A stretch of DNA of 64,000 bases. It comes from Phyto melanocephala. Lineage: Eukaryota > Arthropoda > Insecta > Diptera > Rhinophoridae. The DNA is taken from positions 17,046,201 through 17,110,200 of the forward strand of contig OW799235.1 of the NCBI GenBank assembly GCA_941918925.1. The letters run 5' to 3'. Of this stretch, positions 45,410-56,764 are shown piece by piece (position 1 is the stretch's first letter; each line of letters begins with the position of its first letter). Under the pieces are notes generated by a model. The model made no database searches, was not told the origin of the DNA, and worked only from the letters and a program-made list of their open reading frames with translations. The translations under genes and the position numbers were made by a program.

Positions 45410-45675
45410 CCTTGCTAAAATACTTTGTATTCGAAGGTTTACGGCGAAGTGTTTTGCCGTTAGGGTTTAATTACATGATGCCAAAATTTGTTGTCTAAAA
45501 GAAATAATTTTAGTGGGCTGATGATATTGCATTTCGAACCTGTAATGTAGCCTCTTAGTTGCGATAGTTTTTTGTGCCAAACAAAACTAAAGGTCATGAA
45601 CGATGGTCAAACTGTCATTCACGACGACTTAAATGCCAATATAACGCTTATAATTTCCGGTAGCCAGGTTGCAGA
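45410..45675. other. No feature resolved between the open frame and the gypsy relic
   Basis: Possibly decayed gypsy polymerase sequence, but no clear motif is readable on either strand. Confidence 0.3.
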
Positions 45676-46251
45676 TCATGATAAAAAAATTTGCCTACTA
45701 TCGTGTATATGTGGAAGTGGGTAACGATCGGGAGCAGTCACACAGTTTAATAGTCTATAATCTCCACATGGTCTCCAATCATTTGAATCTTTCTTTGGGA
45801 CCATGTGAAGTGGTGAACAGACAGAAGATTTAGACGGACGACATATACCCATTTTAACTAAATTATCGAACTCATTTTTAGCTATTTTATATTTAATTGG
45901 GTCTAATCGACGAGGTTTGCTAAATGGAAGAGAACCAGAAGTTTTCAGTTTATGAACTGTGTTATGTTTTACTGTTTTACAATAATTTGGTTCACAAGTT
46001 ATAGATGGAAATTCTACCAAAAGTGATGTTAATTTGGAATTAGTATTACTAAGTCGTAAAGAAAATATATTTGAATATCCTAAATGGGCAGTAGAAATAA
46101 TTCTATTTGATGTATCTATAAGTTTTTTGTTTTTTACATCAACTAAAATGTTAAATTTTTCTAAAAAATTTGCCCCAATAATGGGAATTTCAATGTCAGC
46201 CAGAATAAATGGAAAATTAAAGTTTTCACGAGAACCAAAATTTACATTCAA
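45676..46251 (-). pseudogene. Ty3/gypsy protease-RT linker and RT N-terminus, truncated
   Basis: The minus frame of 191 codons begins in the same frame as the protease piece upstream (only one TGA separates them near 46263). It reads [18 protein letters not shown] (end of the retropepsin-like region), then a linker, then [51 protein letters not shown] and YPLPHIHD, the standard start of Ty3/gypsy RT. It ends before the LDLxxAYHQI motif and YMDD, so RT, RNase H and integrase are missing. Confidence 0.82.
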
Positions 46252-46269
46252 ATCTTTATAGCCAAATGT

Positions 46270-46458
46270 TCAAATTGAATTTCCGTTTGCAGCAGTAAGA
46301 AATATTTCGCACCTTTTCTTTTTGCCTTTAAATTCTTTGATTGGAAAAACAGAAACTTCTGCACCAGTATCTACTAGAAATTTTAATTTAGAATTTTTAT
46401 CAGTAATAAATAGACGACATGAATTTTTTGAAAAATCCTCATTATGTGTCGCCAACAT
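46270..46458 (-). pseudogene. Ty3/gypsy retropepsin fragment
   Basis: The minus frame contains KFLVDTGAEVSVFPI, the active-site DTGA motif of a retroviral-type aspartic protease, followed by FLTAANGNSI. It sits just after gag, one frame shifted from it, as expected of a gag-pol arrangement. A TGA ends it before the shared frame continues at 46251. Confidence 0.82.
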
Positions 46459-46469
46459 AATGGGTTTTT

Positions 46470-47364
46470 TTAGTTTAAAGATTGTGATTGAAAGTTTTTA
46501 AAAAATTTGCACGATTTTTCACACTTTAATGCCTTGTCTCCAAATCGCGAATGATACCAACAAATATTTTCAGTAGTTTTATAGTACTGAAAATTTTTCA
46601 AAGGTTTACGTTTCAAATATTTTGAATTATTTAATTGTGAAATATTAAATGTTAATTTCTCAATGCTTTCAGCTAACCCATCTGTTAATTGTTTAACATT
46701 TTGCATTACATCGTTGGTCGATACTTTAGTAGAGTTAACAACATTTATATTAGATTCATGCATTTGAAAAATTTTATCAGCTAAAATTACAATTTCATCA
46801 ATTGATTGCAAACAAGAAGAAGTAAGATGAACTTGTACATTCTGAGGTAACTTTCTTTGCCACAACTTAAAAACCAATTCACGAGAAACAAACGAAAGTG
46901 GTGCGGCTAATATTGTTAATTCTCTAAATAATGCCGATGGTTTTCTATCTCCTAATTGAGAATTACAAATAATTTCTTCAAATCTATTTTCATCATTAAG
47001 AGAAAATCTTTCACAAAGTGTTTTTTTAATAATTTGGTATTTATTAGTAGAAGGAGGATTCTGAATAAGGTCAAGAATCTTTACAATCACATTCTCTGTT
47101 AATGAAGTGATTACGTATTGGTACTTTATACTATCGTCTTCTATATTATTAAGTTGGAACTGTGTATCTATCTGAATAAACCATGCCAGTGGACATGATG
47201 TCCAAAATTGTGGAAGCTTTAGATTAACTGGATGGTAGTGTATATTACTACCTTCATTTTGTATATGTAGGTATTTCAAAATTGTTTGGGAGAGAAGATG
47301 GTGTAGTTAAAGAATCGTGAAATTCTTCTTGATTATCAACATTTTGTGATCGCGTTAAAACCAT
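46470..47364 (-). pseudogene. Ty3/gypsy gag-like protein, frameshifted near the N-terminus
   Basis: The likely start is the ATG at 47364 (MVLTRSQNVDN). A frameshift near 47270-47285 moves to the long frame 46470-47279. That frame reads VNLKLPQFWTSCPLAWFIQ, LGDRKPSALFRELTILA, LWQRKLPQNVQ and ADKIFQMHE, a pattern of gag proteins in one insect gypsy lineage (PxFW..cP.aWFaQ..., LGDRKPSxLLR.M, W+..LP..V...L). Near the C-terminus CWYHSRFGDKALKCEKSCKF is a zinc-knuckle-like Cys/His cluster. Sequence after the frameshift is intact to the stop. Confidence 0.8.
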
Positions 47365-47770
47365 GGTATAAAATTGTATAGAATTTCTAAGAGAAGTTAC
47401 ACAAATCTAATTATATAAAAAGTATTTATAAAAATTCTTAAGTTAGGTTATATTCTAAAATAATTTAAGATCTTATTTATATGTAAATACTTATCAATTC
47501 TTCCTTTCTTTATAATTGCAAAATCAAAGATGGATGTGTCTTCCGAGAAAGTCTGAATATAGATGTAGTTCTTGATAAGCTCTATAAAATTTAATGCTCT
47601 TCAGATTTGAAATCTCTATACATTTTTGTATTTCTAAATTTATTTCCAATTAATTGTTCGTTGATTTATATAACTTCTTGATGTAGGTCAATTATGCAAC
47701 TTATTTCCAGTTTTATTTGTTATTTAAAGTTTGGCCAATTTTAAAAGTAATTCTTCTATTCACAAGTTCT

Positions 47771-48120
47771 CCTGGCAGGATCGCCAATTTAGTATCTTTG
47801 ATAATTTAAATGATTTTAATTTATTAACATAAAAATTATATGTTTATTTTTGAAAGCAAATAAAATACAAGTAATAAATCAATAAAAAATATTCTAAAAG
47901 TTTTTACAAAACAAACTAGAATTATACAAAAATATTTCAACAAGTAAAGGTTTTAACAAGTAGGAAACTATAAAAATTAAATTTAAAATAAGGACACTAC
48001 ACCTACCCAACAGTTTACGGCTGCCCAACTTGAAAAAAAAATACAGAAGCAGAAGTTTTCTAAAGAAATTTCTTTTTATGAGATACACGATTTATCTCAT
48101 ATTCTGTGTAGGACAAAAGT
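47771..48120 (-). mobile_element. Gypsy 5' LTR and primer-binding site (right boundary approximate)
   Basis: On the minus strand TGGCGATCCTGCCAGG (47771-47786) directly follows the presumed LTR end and looks like a tRNA primer-binding site, starting with TGG. The sequence upstream of it (to about 48120) is AT-rich with an AATAAA and would be the 5' LTR. The LTR's outer end and the second LTR were not found, so its length is a guess. Confidence 0.5.
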
Positions 48121-48214
48121 GATTTTGGGTTTTGAAAATCAAATACCTTTCTCGTTTATATTCATGTTATTTTTAGATCATATAATAAACAAAATTGAAT
48201 TGTTTTTTACTAAG

Positions 48215-48465
48215 TTATAGCAGTTAAATGAACCCTATATTCAGCCTCGCAATAATGGTCTCACTTTATAGCATTTCCCTAACATGTTTTAAAAATTTTT
48301 GGCTGAAGCGCTTGAGTTCCTGCAGCAGTGTTGTCGTTGAGTTGAAAGATTGTCTTGGGATTTTTAACATGTATAACCCCAAATAATCTGTTGATCTGAT
48401 AGTCATTCATTCTTCCGGCCAAAAAAAAAATATAATAAAATATATAAAGAACTATTAAATTTTTA
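48215..48465 (-). pseudogene. mariner-like transposase C-terminal scrap, copy 5
   Basis: The minus frame reads FGVIHVKNPKTIFQLNDN, TAAGTQALQPKIFKTC and, after a stop, DHYCEAEYRVHL. This matches the C-terminal part of copy 2 (KLETMFELKVNIIAAIQAL...HYCETES) in residue order and in nucleotides (CGCAATAATGG, TGGCTGAAGCGCTTGA). Only the tail of the transposase remains. Confidence 0.6.
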
Positions 48466-48839
48466 AAACCCATGCTAACCTTTGGTCCACCCAGTGCTTT
48501 TAAAAGAAACTAAAATGTATCTTTTAAGAGAATACTTAATAATGAAAAAACTTTAAATATCTAATTACTATCCCTTCTCACGACAGTGTAATAGGGTATA
48601 TACAGTGCGAGACAAACATGTGTAAGTGTTTGTTATATGATTTTATTTCCCAATTTAATTTTTTGATGATTAAAATCATATATATTTAGTTTGGACAGAT
48701 AAATTTCAAATTAAGTTTTTTCGACCTGATGTACCTAAATTCGTTTATAGAAAACCAAGCGCAACACTCACTGATCCTGATGTTATGCTGACAAACACTT
48801 CCACATATTTGTTTTGCACTGTAAGTTCGTCATTCCGTA

Positions 48840-48970
48840 TGAAAGTTTTAAAATATTAATTTCGAACTCCATAAAGTATATATTTTCTAAAAACTTATGA
48901 ATAGGGAAGTCGATTAAGCATTATCATTATGTCCGTGTGTATGTTGAAATCAATTTTTTTAAAACCCCCC
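48840..48970 (-). repeat. mini-me-like fragment
   Basis: GTTCGTCATTCCGTATGAAAG, in parts GTTCGTCATTCCG and TATGAAAG, then TCCATAAAGTATATATTTTC, a short TGTCCGTGTGTATGTTGAAA and TTAAAACCCCCCCC follow the reverse order of the repeat at 27415-27600. Confidence 0.5.
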
Positions 48971-49200
48971 CCCACATTTTCGAGACTAGTATAAAGTATC
49001 AAAATATTATAAATATTGGGGAACAGATTATGATTGTTAATCAGCATAATTGCTCTATAACTTTCTGGGATATGAGCAAATAAACATGACTGCCTCCGTT
49101 TCCATTTCGGTTAATTTTATTTAAAATTTTGTAGCCCTCGGATAACTATAACACGGTTCTACAATTTGTAGATTTGGTATATCTTTGGAGATATTTCTGT

Positions 49201-49446
49201 GGTTTTCATGGGCAACCACGTATGTCTTAAATTAAATTTTTCAGGAGAGCTACAAAACAGGTTTAGTGCTGAACGATTTTTGAATATATATAGAAGTTAT
49301 GTTATTATACCATTAAAATAATCGGAATGGGTCCATCTAACTTGAGAAATTTTTGAAACCAAGTAAAGGCCGTCTAAAACCAAGCAATATGACATTATTA
49401 ACTCAAAATCGTATAAAATGAACATACGCGGTTGCCCATGAAAACC
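49201..49446. mobile_element. TIR element, 246 bp
   Basis: GGTTTTCATGGGCAACCACG at 49201 pairs with the complement of CGCGGTTGCCCATGAAAACC ending at 49446, one mismatch in 20, with TATGT continuing inward. No target-site duplication or coding sequence was seen. Confidence 0.6.
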
Positions 49447-49931
49447 TCAAATTTGTGAAAGTTTTTTGATAAATTAGTCAGTAATCGGCAAAGCTATAGG
49501 CAACAATTATTTAAAAAAAAATTATATTCTTTTAAATATATCAAATTTTTTCAAACTCCTAAATAATTTTTGAACCCGCTTAAAATACCAAATTATAAGC
49601 AGAGATCTCAGAAATTATTTTTAGGAAAAACTAACAAATCGGCTTGAAACTAGCCGAGATATAAGCACCACAGTACAACTAATTACTTCAGTGTTTTTCA
49701 GAAATCGATATTTTTCAGTTTGTCTACAACCTAGAGAGCCAATATGGGGATCAAATGAAAGGGCTTGAGTATTAAAAAACAACGCGTTGTGAAAAGAAAA
49801 AAATGCATAATGGCGTCCTAGATTAAATGGCGGTAAAGCGTATTATCAGAATCGGTATGGCGGAATATAGCGCTGCAGTGTTCATAAAAAATGTTAAGGT
49901 TTGGTCAAGTCTTATTTAACAAATTTCAGTA

Positions 49932-50104
49932 CAGCATCTGTCAAATAATACTTTAGTAAACATAAAATACTTTTTATTACTTAATACGGCAGTAAATGTT
50001 TAATTTTAAATTCAAATTTCAGTGTAAATAGTGATAAATCTTACTGCCATATTTATAGTAGTGCCGTAGTTTAGATCTTATGAAGGCTTTTTTGACAGAT
50101 GCTG
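49932..50104. mobile_element. TA-flanked palindromic MITE (Tc1/mariner-type)
   Basis: CAGCATCTGTCAAA on the left and its complement TTTGACAGATGCTG on the right are perfect, each preceded or followed by TA. Weaker pairing continues inward (TACGGCAGTAA with TTACTGCCATA), so nearly all of the 173 bp could fold. No transposase. Confidence 0.68.
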
Positions 50105-50109
50105 TACAG

Positions 50110-51950
50110 AAATTTTTTTAATGAATTCGGTAGTTAAAATTTAAATGTCACTTAAAATTGGAAATGGATTAAAATGTTTGCAACTGCCACGCTTTAAGAA
50201 ATACAAATTAAATCTATTCATCATCATTTTACTTAGAGTTACAATATAATTCAGCTAAAATGTATGGATACCCTTCCATAGTGCTGTGATAAGTTGAAGA
50301 ATTCATGCTATGACATGCACGTTAACAAACAAGAATAACAATAGCAAAAAACTGAAGTTTTTTATTCTTTTTCTAAAAGTGCATCAAGTAAAAAATCCAG
50401 GCCTGCTACAATGAATGACAATAAGTAGTTGAGGCATTATATTTTTATAAAGTGAACAAAAAATATCAACTAGAAAGTAGTGAAGCGCAGCTGGGGGAAT
50501 AGGTGGTGAATTGTATGAACAAAATTACTCACTTTGACAATGAGTGACAGCTTCTTTTGTCACTTTTTTCTTTGTGAGCTTATTGCAAAATATATATGAA
50601 GCCTGTAGTTGAAGAATAAATAACTGAGTGTTGGTACGGCTAGAGTAAACGAAATAAAGATAGAGAAGGAATATATAAATGAATAAGCGAGTGTATGTGA
50701 GTGTATTAGTTTTGTTAATTTTTACTGTATAGACATGCCATACGTGCAACTGTATAATCACTGTTGAAGTTTGAAAATTAACAAAAATAAAACAAATAAA
50801 ATACTGTAAAACCTTCATTGAAAAGCTTTTTTAACTTGGCTTATAGAGTTTTTTTCTTATATCTTTTTATTATCGTTGTCTGTTTTTAGTTTTTAAAAGG
50901 GTTGAAAGGTTTGTTAGCAGGCAAGTCATCAAGTTCTTTTTTAGTTGGCTGTCTTTCTCGAGTACAACCAAAAAAAGTATTTAATTTGCTTAACTTTTTG
51001 TTTTATACATACTTTTTTCGTTTTCGTTTTCTTTTTTTTTTTTTTTTTGTAATTTAATGAATGACGGAGTCTTCTACTACTGATGACTTGTTGACTTCAA
51101 ACAAAATGACACATGGTTTGACAGCAAAGCAGTTAATTCTCTGTTAAAAATATTTTTTTCCATTTTTCATTTAGATACAAAAAACGTTAATTAAAGGCTT
51201 TTTAAATTAAAATTGTCATTGTTGTGTTTGAAGCTATAATAGAGATATTCAAGCAAGTGACTATTAATCTTAAAAAATTATTATAAAAAATTAAAACTAA
51301 ATAAATATTAAAAAAAAAAAATAAAGAAAATTAAAAGAAAAATTTACATATGTCTGGCTATTTGTTTAACTAAATTTAACGTCTTTTATATTTTTGGCCT
51401 AAAACAATTCCCACTCACTATTAACTACGAAGAAAATTATTAGAAGCAACCAGCCATTTTTTTTTTAAATTTCTTTATTTCAGCCAATTCAATTCATTGC
51501 ACATGAAACAGCAAAAAAAAATACAATAAAGCAATAAAACCTACAGACAAACGACGGACCAATTAACTAAACCAACTCTTTAAATAATACACATACTAAC
51601 AGATAGTTAGTCGACAAACGTACCCAGCATGCAAAATTGCCGAATATCTGTCAGATGCCTGTAAGAAATGCGTAAATGGAAAATTATAATTTTTTTACCG
51701 ACGTGTCCGATAGAAATTTATCAAAAGACTGAAAAAGCAGGCGATATTCTGATTTATTGTGTTCCAAGGCCAATAAAAAACACATGTATTTTGTTTTTGT
51801 ATATATGCCGGCATATGTCACACAATTTTTTTATTTTCTTCTTTAATTTGAATAATTTTTAAAAAACTTTTACGGTTTTGTATTTTTTAGAACGTTTTAA
51901 ACTAACTTTAAACTAAAATTTAGTTTGACAACTGCAGGCAAGACTTTTAA
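50110..51950. other. No gene seen
   Basis: AT-rich spacer with a long T run at about 51029-51047 and A-rich runs near 51308. Frames are short and unrecognised. Confidence 0.5.
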
Positions 51951-51958
51951 AAAATTTG

Positions 51959-52356
51959 GTAATACTCAAGGCGAATTCATACACGTGAAATTATCAGAAC
52001 ATGACGATGGGGAAACACAATGTCTAAATTTGTTGAATTCTCCTTGATTCCATTTAATAATGCAGGAATGGAAAATAAGATTTTGGATTTCGAATTAAAC
52101 ATTTTACTTAATTGTGCTTTTTTGGTGATAAATTTACCAACTTTATGTATATTTGTTGTTCTTGCACCATTTATAATGTGCTTCACAAGCATATATACTT
52201 TTTTTATAAAATTTTATTGAAATAAACATATAAAAACAACTGTTCCATCTCTGTTATACAAATTGGCCTTGACAGAAAAAATCCCTAATAAAAAGTTGCT
52301 TTCTTGTATCAACTCGCCGTTGCATATACCTGTATGAATATGCCTTGGTAACGCTT
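51959..52356 (+). mobile_element. CAAGGC hAT-like MITE, copy d
   Basis: The ends CAAGGCGAATTCATACACG (51967) and (complement) CAAGGCATATTCATACAGG (to 52348) are inverted repeats of the family seen at 11176 and 16650. Flanking GTAATACT and GTAACGCT agree at 6 of 8 positions, a decayed duplication. The inner part (about 52015-52220) is repeated at 53985-54245. The overlapping frames on both strands are chance. Confidence 0.65.
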
Positions 52357-52545
52357 AAAAAATGTATATAAAAAAAACAGTCAGCTGATTGGATACGAGT
52401 ACCTTATGGATATGCCTTGTCCAAGGCGAATTCATACAGCTGAAATTTTAAGCACAGCTTATTTATTTATTTAATTTATTGTCTATAGATTATAAATCCT
52501 TACAGACTAAAGTATGTAAAATAATAAAACAAAATTAAGGTTATA

Positions 52546-52796
52546 TCTATGGATTTATGGAGAAAATGGGTTCATTAGCAATAGTGGGCGTGGCACCTAC
52601 CATATGAATTAAATACTAAAATTCGTATATCTGGAAAACGATATCGATTAGAGTACTAAAATTTTGCAAAAGCAACTTTGATATTTAAATAAATATTTAT
52701 GAAAAAATGGGTGCATTAACAATAGTGGGCGTGGCACCTGTCATATGAATTAAATACTAAAATTTGGGGTGGCAAAGCACACCGGGTATTAGCTAG
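52546..52796 (+). mobile_element. Helitron family B fragment
   Basis: Two units with GTGGGCGTGGCACCT and CATATGAATTAAATACTAAA match family B, and the end GCACACCGGGTATTAGCTAG fits its 3' terminus exactly. The 5' end lacks the TCAATGTGTG start; TCTATGG at 52546 may be a new or alternative start. Confidence 0.72.
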
Positions 52797-52814
52797 TATA
52801 AAATAATATACAAT

Positions 52815-53985
52815 TCAACGATTTAAATATAAAATGATATTTCTTTTAACAATTTCTCTACTTTCATTAAGGCCAATAAGGTGATAATAATTATGAAAGT
52901 TTTCACATATACGACGAAGAGTTAAGTTAATAAAACGGAAATTTCGAGTTGGTCTGGTTGGAACATTAAAAGATATTTTACTTAGCAGGAATTCAGAGTC
53001 CACATCGTCTTGAATTAGGCCCAGCACAAAAGAAAAACTCAGCATTGAACGACGACTTTTTAAAGTTGGTAATTTTATAAGACAGAGTCAGCTTTCGTAT
53101 GAAGGTAGTAAAAACGAATTCTATCCAAGGCCACGAAGACAAAATATTAAAAACTTCTTTTGTACAGACTCGATACTATCAATATGAATATTATAGCAAG
53201 GATCCCAAATAATCGATCCATATTCTAGAATAGGTCGAACTAACGATGAATATAATTGTTTCGTAATATAATGATCTAGAAATTCCTTGCAGCACCTCTT
53301 CAAAAGAAGCAAAATACCAAGATCAAGAAAATTTAGAACTTTATCAAGTTTACACTCATTAATGCAATAAAATAAATCCAATTTCTTAATTCTGCAAAAG
53401 GACATATGCTTACATTTTTTTATATTCAGTCCCATTAAGTTGATTTCACACCAATTAACCAATTTGTCAATATCAGATTGAAGGAAAAGTTGATCTTCGG
53501 GATTATTAGAAGAACGAAAAATTTTGACATTATCGGCATACATCAAAACTTTAGAGTGCTGAATAACTGAAGGTAGATCGTTTATGAATAAGGTAAATAA
53601 AATAGGACCAAGGTGGCTACCTTGCGGAACGCCAGAAGGAACTTTGATAGCATTAGACGTAGCACTTCCATACTTAACTTGTTGAGTTCTTAAAGACAAG
53701 TATGATCTTAACCATTTTATTGTCATATCCGTAAATCCCATTAATGACAATTTGTTAAGCAAGAAATCATGGCTTACCTTATCAAAAGCTTTACTAAAAT
53801 CTGTGTAGATAGCATCAGTCTGCATATTATTAATAAAACCGTCATTGTTTGTAGTAGTTAGCTCCAAAATATTAGTCGTTGTAGAGCGATATTTACAAGA
53901 ACCATGTTGGCACGGTGACAGAATCGAAGAAATTTTATAGTATAAATTATCAGTTAAAATTTTTTCAAAAAGTTATGAGAAAGTA
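52815..53985 (-). pseudogene. LINE reverse transcriptase, two frames, motif C mutated
   Basis: The RT is open from about 53985 (LFEKILTDNLYYKISSIL) through 53121. It shows CQHGSCKYRSTTTN, YTDFSKAFDKVSHD (motif A), SGVPQGSHLGPILFTLFIND (motif B), LMYADNVKIF (motif C, where the second catalytic Asp of YADD is Asn), then MSFCRIKK and RPILEYGSIIWDP. A frameshift near 53115 leads to a second frame (53045-52815) with SEFLLSKISFNVPTRPTRNF, the usual C-terminal tail. The YADN change alone would stop catalysis. It is a different family from 36132-38041. Confidence 0.8.
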
Positions 53986-54291
53986 TTTTGTCAAAATTTT
54001 TTGAATTCGCCCTGATTTCATTTATATAGAATTTTTATGCCATAATATTACTGGATTAATTAGACCTTATGGGCTTGTAAGCTGTTGAAATTAGTGAATA
54101 AATAAATAATGCAGGGATGGAAAATAAGATTTTGGTTTCGGTATTAAACAATTAACTTGAGTGTACATTTTTGATAATAAATGTGTGTATATTTGTTGCT
54201 TTTGCAGCATAAATAATGTTTTTCACAAATATATATTCTTTCTAATAGAAAATATTCAGTTGTGTTAGAAAATTTTGTATCTGTTCCATAA

Positions 54292-54780
54292 ATTGCTCGC
54301 TCAGGTGTTCCTCAGCACAGAATATTAGGTCCTTTGTTATTTTTAATATTTATAAATGATTTACAGTATTTAATTTTGGTTACTCATTTTATATTATATG
54401 CTGATGATCTTAAAGTTTTTAAAGGAATTACTTCCATTGGTGATGCTTCATTATTACAAAAATGCACTAATGATATATTTTCTTGGTGTTCAAAAAATAA
54501 TTTATCATTCAATACTGAAAAATGTTATCAAATGACTTTTTGTAAGCGTAATATTTTTAATCGTAAGTTTCCACAATATAACTTGGGCAATATTAACTTT
54601 AAAATTGCTAATGAAATATTAGATCTTGGCCTTGTTTTAGATTGTGAATTAAATTTCCAAGCACATCTTAATTACATGATTCGTAAAGTCTATTAGATGC
54701 GGTCTTTTATAAGAAGAAATTGTAAAGAATTTTTGGATTCTATTTGCTCATGTATAGAAAAATTATAAAGATCATAAGCT
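54292..54780 (+). pseudogene. LINE RT fragment, motif B to thumb
   Basis: The open frame extends upstream of the first ATG (54334) to about 54292 and begins SGVPQHRILGPLLFLIFIND (motif B), then FILYADDLKVF (motif C intact), WCSKNNLSFNTEKCYQMTF and LDLGLVLDCELNF (motifs D and E). After a stop at 54696 the same frame gives MRSFIRRNCKEFLD, the start of the thumb. Both ends are cut. It is a relative of the 52458 element but in the opposite orientation. Confidence 0.78.
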
Positions 54781-54839
54781 GGATTTAAATACCAAAAATA
54801 TTCGAAATCATTTGTGATAAACCAATACTATTCACGAGT

Positions 54840-54912
54840 CCATAGGGTATACGGATTCTGTAAAAAGTTGATTTCAACGCTCGCACTTACGGACAGATGA
54901 ACATAACTAACT
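54840..54912 (+). repeat. mini-me-like scrap
   Basis: ATAGGGTATACGGATTCTG, AAAAAGTTGATTTCAACG and ACTTACGGACAGATGAACA resemble the segment before the tract at 27405-27430. Confidence 0.35.
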
Positions 54913-54914
54913 TG

Positions 54915-56160
54915 ACTTCTCATTTGAGAATACTAAAGAATTTTTCCAATATTATCCAACTTAATTTAACATCTTAACAACTTAATGAAATTAGAAAATG
55001 GAAGCATAGAATATGTTTATATTTTTTGCGATCTTCAATGCCTTTTTTTGCAAGTGGCTATGAAACTTAGGATCGGTTGATATGCATAATCGATTTCAAA
55101 TAAAATTTTTCATCATACTCCCAATACATTATTGCTATTCTTTCTATATTCAACCTTCGACTGGGAATATATACATATATTTTTCTTTGTTCATTGTGCC
55201 TAATGTTTAAAATGGTTGGCTTCTTTTGCCATAACTGAAAATGGCTTGCCACACAGGAAACATCTTAGGAAATTTTGTTTCATAAAAGTTTACCTAAATT
55301 TTTTCGCTCGTTCTTTTGCTTCTGAGATCTTTACCACATTGCGATCTGTAACTTTTCAAACGACCAACTGTTACTTTTATACGACTTCCGTGCACAAAAA
55401 AACAGAGCATTTAACTTTATGTTTTGCTTTTCTAATAGAAGTATTTCAGTACACTTCAAAATCTTTGTTCGACTTCTTTTGCCTTACTTTTATCCTTCTT
55501 TTTTTTCTATTACTGTTTAAATCTTCCATTCTTGTGTATAGAGGCTTCTAAAACTGAGAATGAAACTTCGATTCATTGGCTATTTTTCCAAGTCCATATG
55601 AATTTTTTTTTTTTAAGTTTCAAGTATATTTACTCGCTTGACCAAAATAACAGCTTTAAATATAAGATTTAAAAAGCATAATGTCTAACACATTTTTAAA
55701 AGCTTACATGATTAAAAAAAAATAGTTTATTAGACAAAGGATAAATTTAGCCTGGATTAGTGTGTATACTATATGTTTTTCCTTTTTTAACTCAATTTTT
55801 GCTATCAGTTTTTCGTGTCGCCAAAAATTACAGAAAAGTTTTAAATTCTTATAAAAGTATGGCAATATTGTTGAGAGAGTACGTGTCTTAAAAAGAAATC
55901 ATAAGGATATATTCTTTCAAAAAGAGGTGTGGTCCAACCATATTGCACGATGTTAATTCTCAATAAAACAAAAGTTTGCACAAAATTCTCTCAATATAAT
56001 TAATTTTGATAGAAGGATTTATGACAATTATGTGCCAATAAAGGCCAAATTCTCACCACAGCTTCGGTGGCATACTTCTATCCAATGAACCACAATTTTA
56101 ATGACACTGAGACATAATTAAGCTTCAATGTCTTTAATATGTCAAAATATCTGGTCATTT
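54915..56160. other. No gene seen
   Basis: AT-rich spacer. The 111-codon frame at 55216-55551 is Phe/Leu-rich and unrecognised. Confidence 0.45.
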
Positions 56161-56690
56161 AGCTATTGAATTGTTCTTAACTTATTGGCACACACTTTTT
56201 TTTAACATATCTCCAAAGAAAGAAGTCCAATGGTGTCAAGTAATATGACTGTGAAGGCAAACTAACATCGGCAATTCACATTCGTTGGCTGTGTGGCAAC
56301 AGGCATCATGTTGTTGAAACAACATACAATCCAGGTCTATATCCTCAATTTCTGGCTACAAAATGTCCGTTCTCATCTCACACTACTGAATATCATTTAC
56401 GATAACTGTGAATAGTGTTCAGTATCTCATCTTGTTTGCGAAGATGTACGACCCAATGATGTCGTCAGCTCATAAACCACACCAAACACTTAAACTTTGT
56501 AGATGCAGCGGCATTTCAAAAACCATTGGTGGTTCTCATTCGCCAAAATGCAGAAATTATGCTGAGCTGAAATTATGCTGACCAAAAAAAGTGTGCACGA
56601 AGAATGCCCATTTTCGCAAAACTCTACACCAATTTTAACGCAGTGGTCAACTGTGTAACTTTCCATGGTTGGATTTGTTAAACACTGAAA
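56160..56690 (-). pseudogene. mariner-like transposase relic, copy 6
   Basis: On the minus strand the pieces read EPPMVFEMPLHLQSLSVWCGL, here in parts EPPMVFEMPLHLQ and SLSVWCGL, then ADDIIGSYIFANK, EDIDLDCMLFQQHDACCHTA and, near the left end, LTPLDFFLW followed by VK. These align with NPH...KPLHPQKVTVWCGL, IIGPYFF, FQQDGATCHTA and LTPLDYFLWG of the family. In the second acidic block the Asp is replaced (FQQHDA). Stops and a frameshift are present. Confidence 0.65.
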
Positions 56691-56764
56691 CAAAGAAATG
56701 TCTCATTGAGTTAAACAAAAAGCTTGACGTTGAGCTTCGACTCACAATTAATAATTTGCATTAA

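Larger units (their letters stand above)
52458..53988 (-). mobile_element. 5'-truncated LINE with (TAAA)n tail, holding a Helitron piece
   Basis: On the minus strand an RT region (53988 to about 52810) is followed by 3' untranslated sequence that is interrupted by the Helitron piece 52546-52796 and ends in an AATTAAATAAATAAATAA tail near 52458. The 5' end is cut inside the RT. The continuous 3' UTR reading assumes the Helitron inserted into it (A^T site at TTATA^TATAAAA); this is inference. Confidence 0.6.
52422..54292 (+). mobile_element. CAAGGC MITE, copy e, split by a LINE
   Basis: CAAGGCGAATTCATACAGC at 52422 starts a second copy. It is cut at about 52458 by the minus-strand LINE and resumes near 53990 with sequence matching copy d (TTTTTTGAATTCGCC, GGAATGG/GGGATGG AAAATAAGATTTTGG). 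A short AATAAATAAATA-tailed insert (about 54027-54107) breaks the second half. The right end is not seen because another LINE fragment starts at 54292. Confidence 0.5.
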
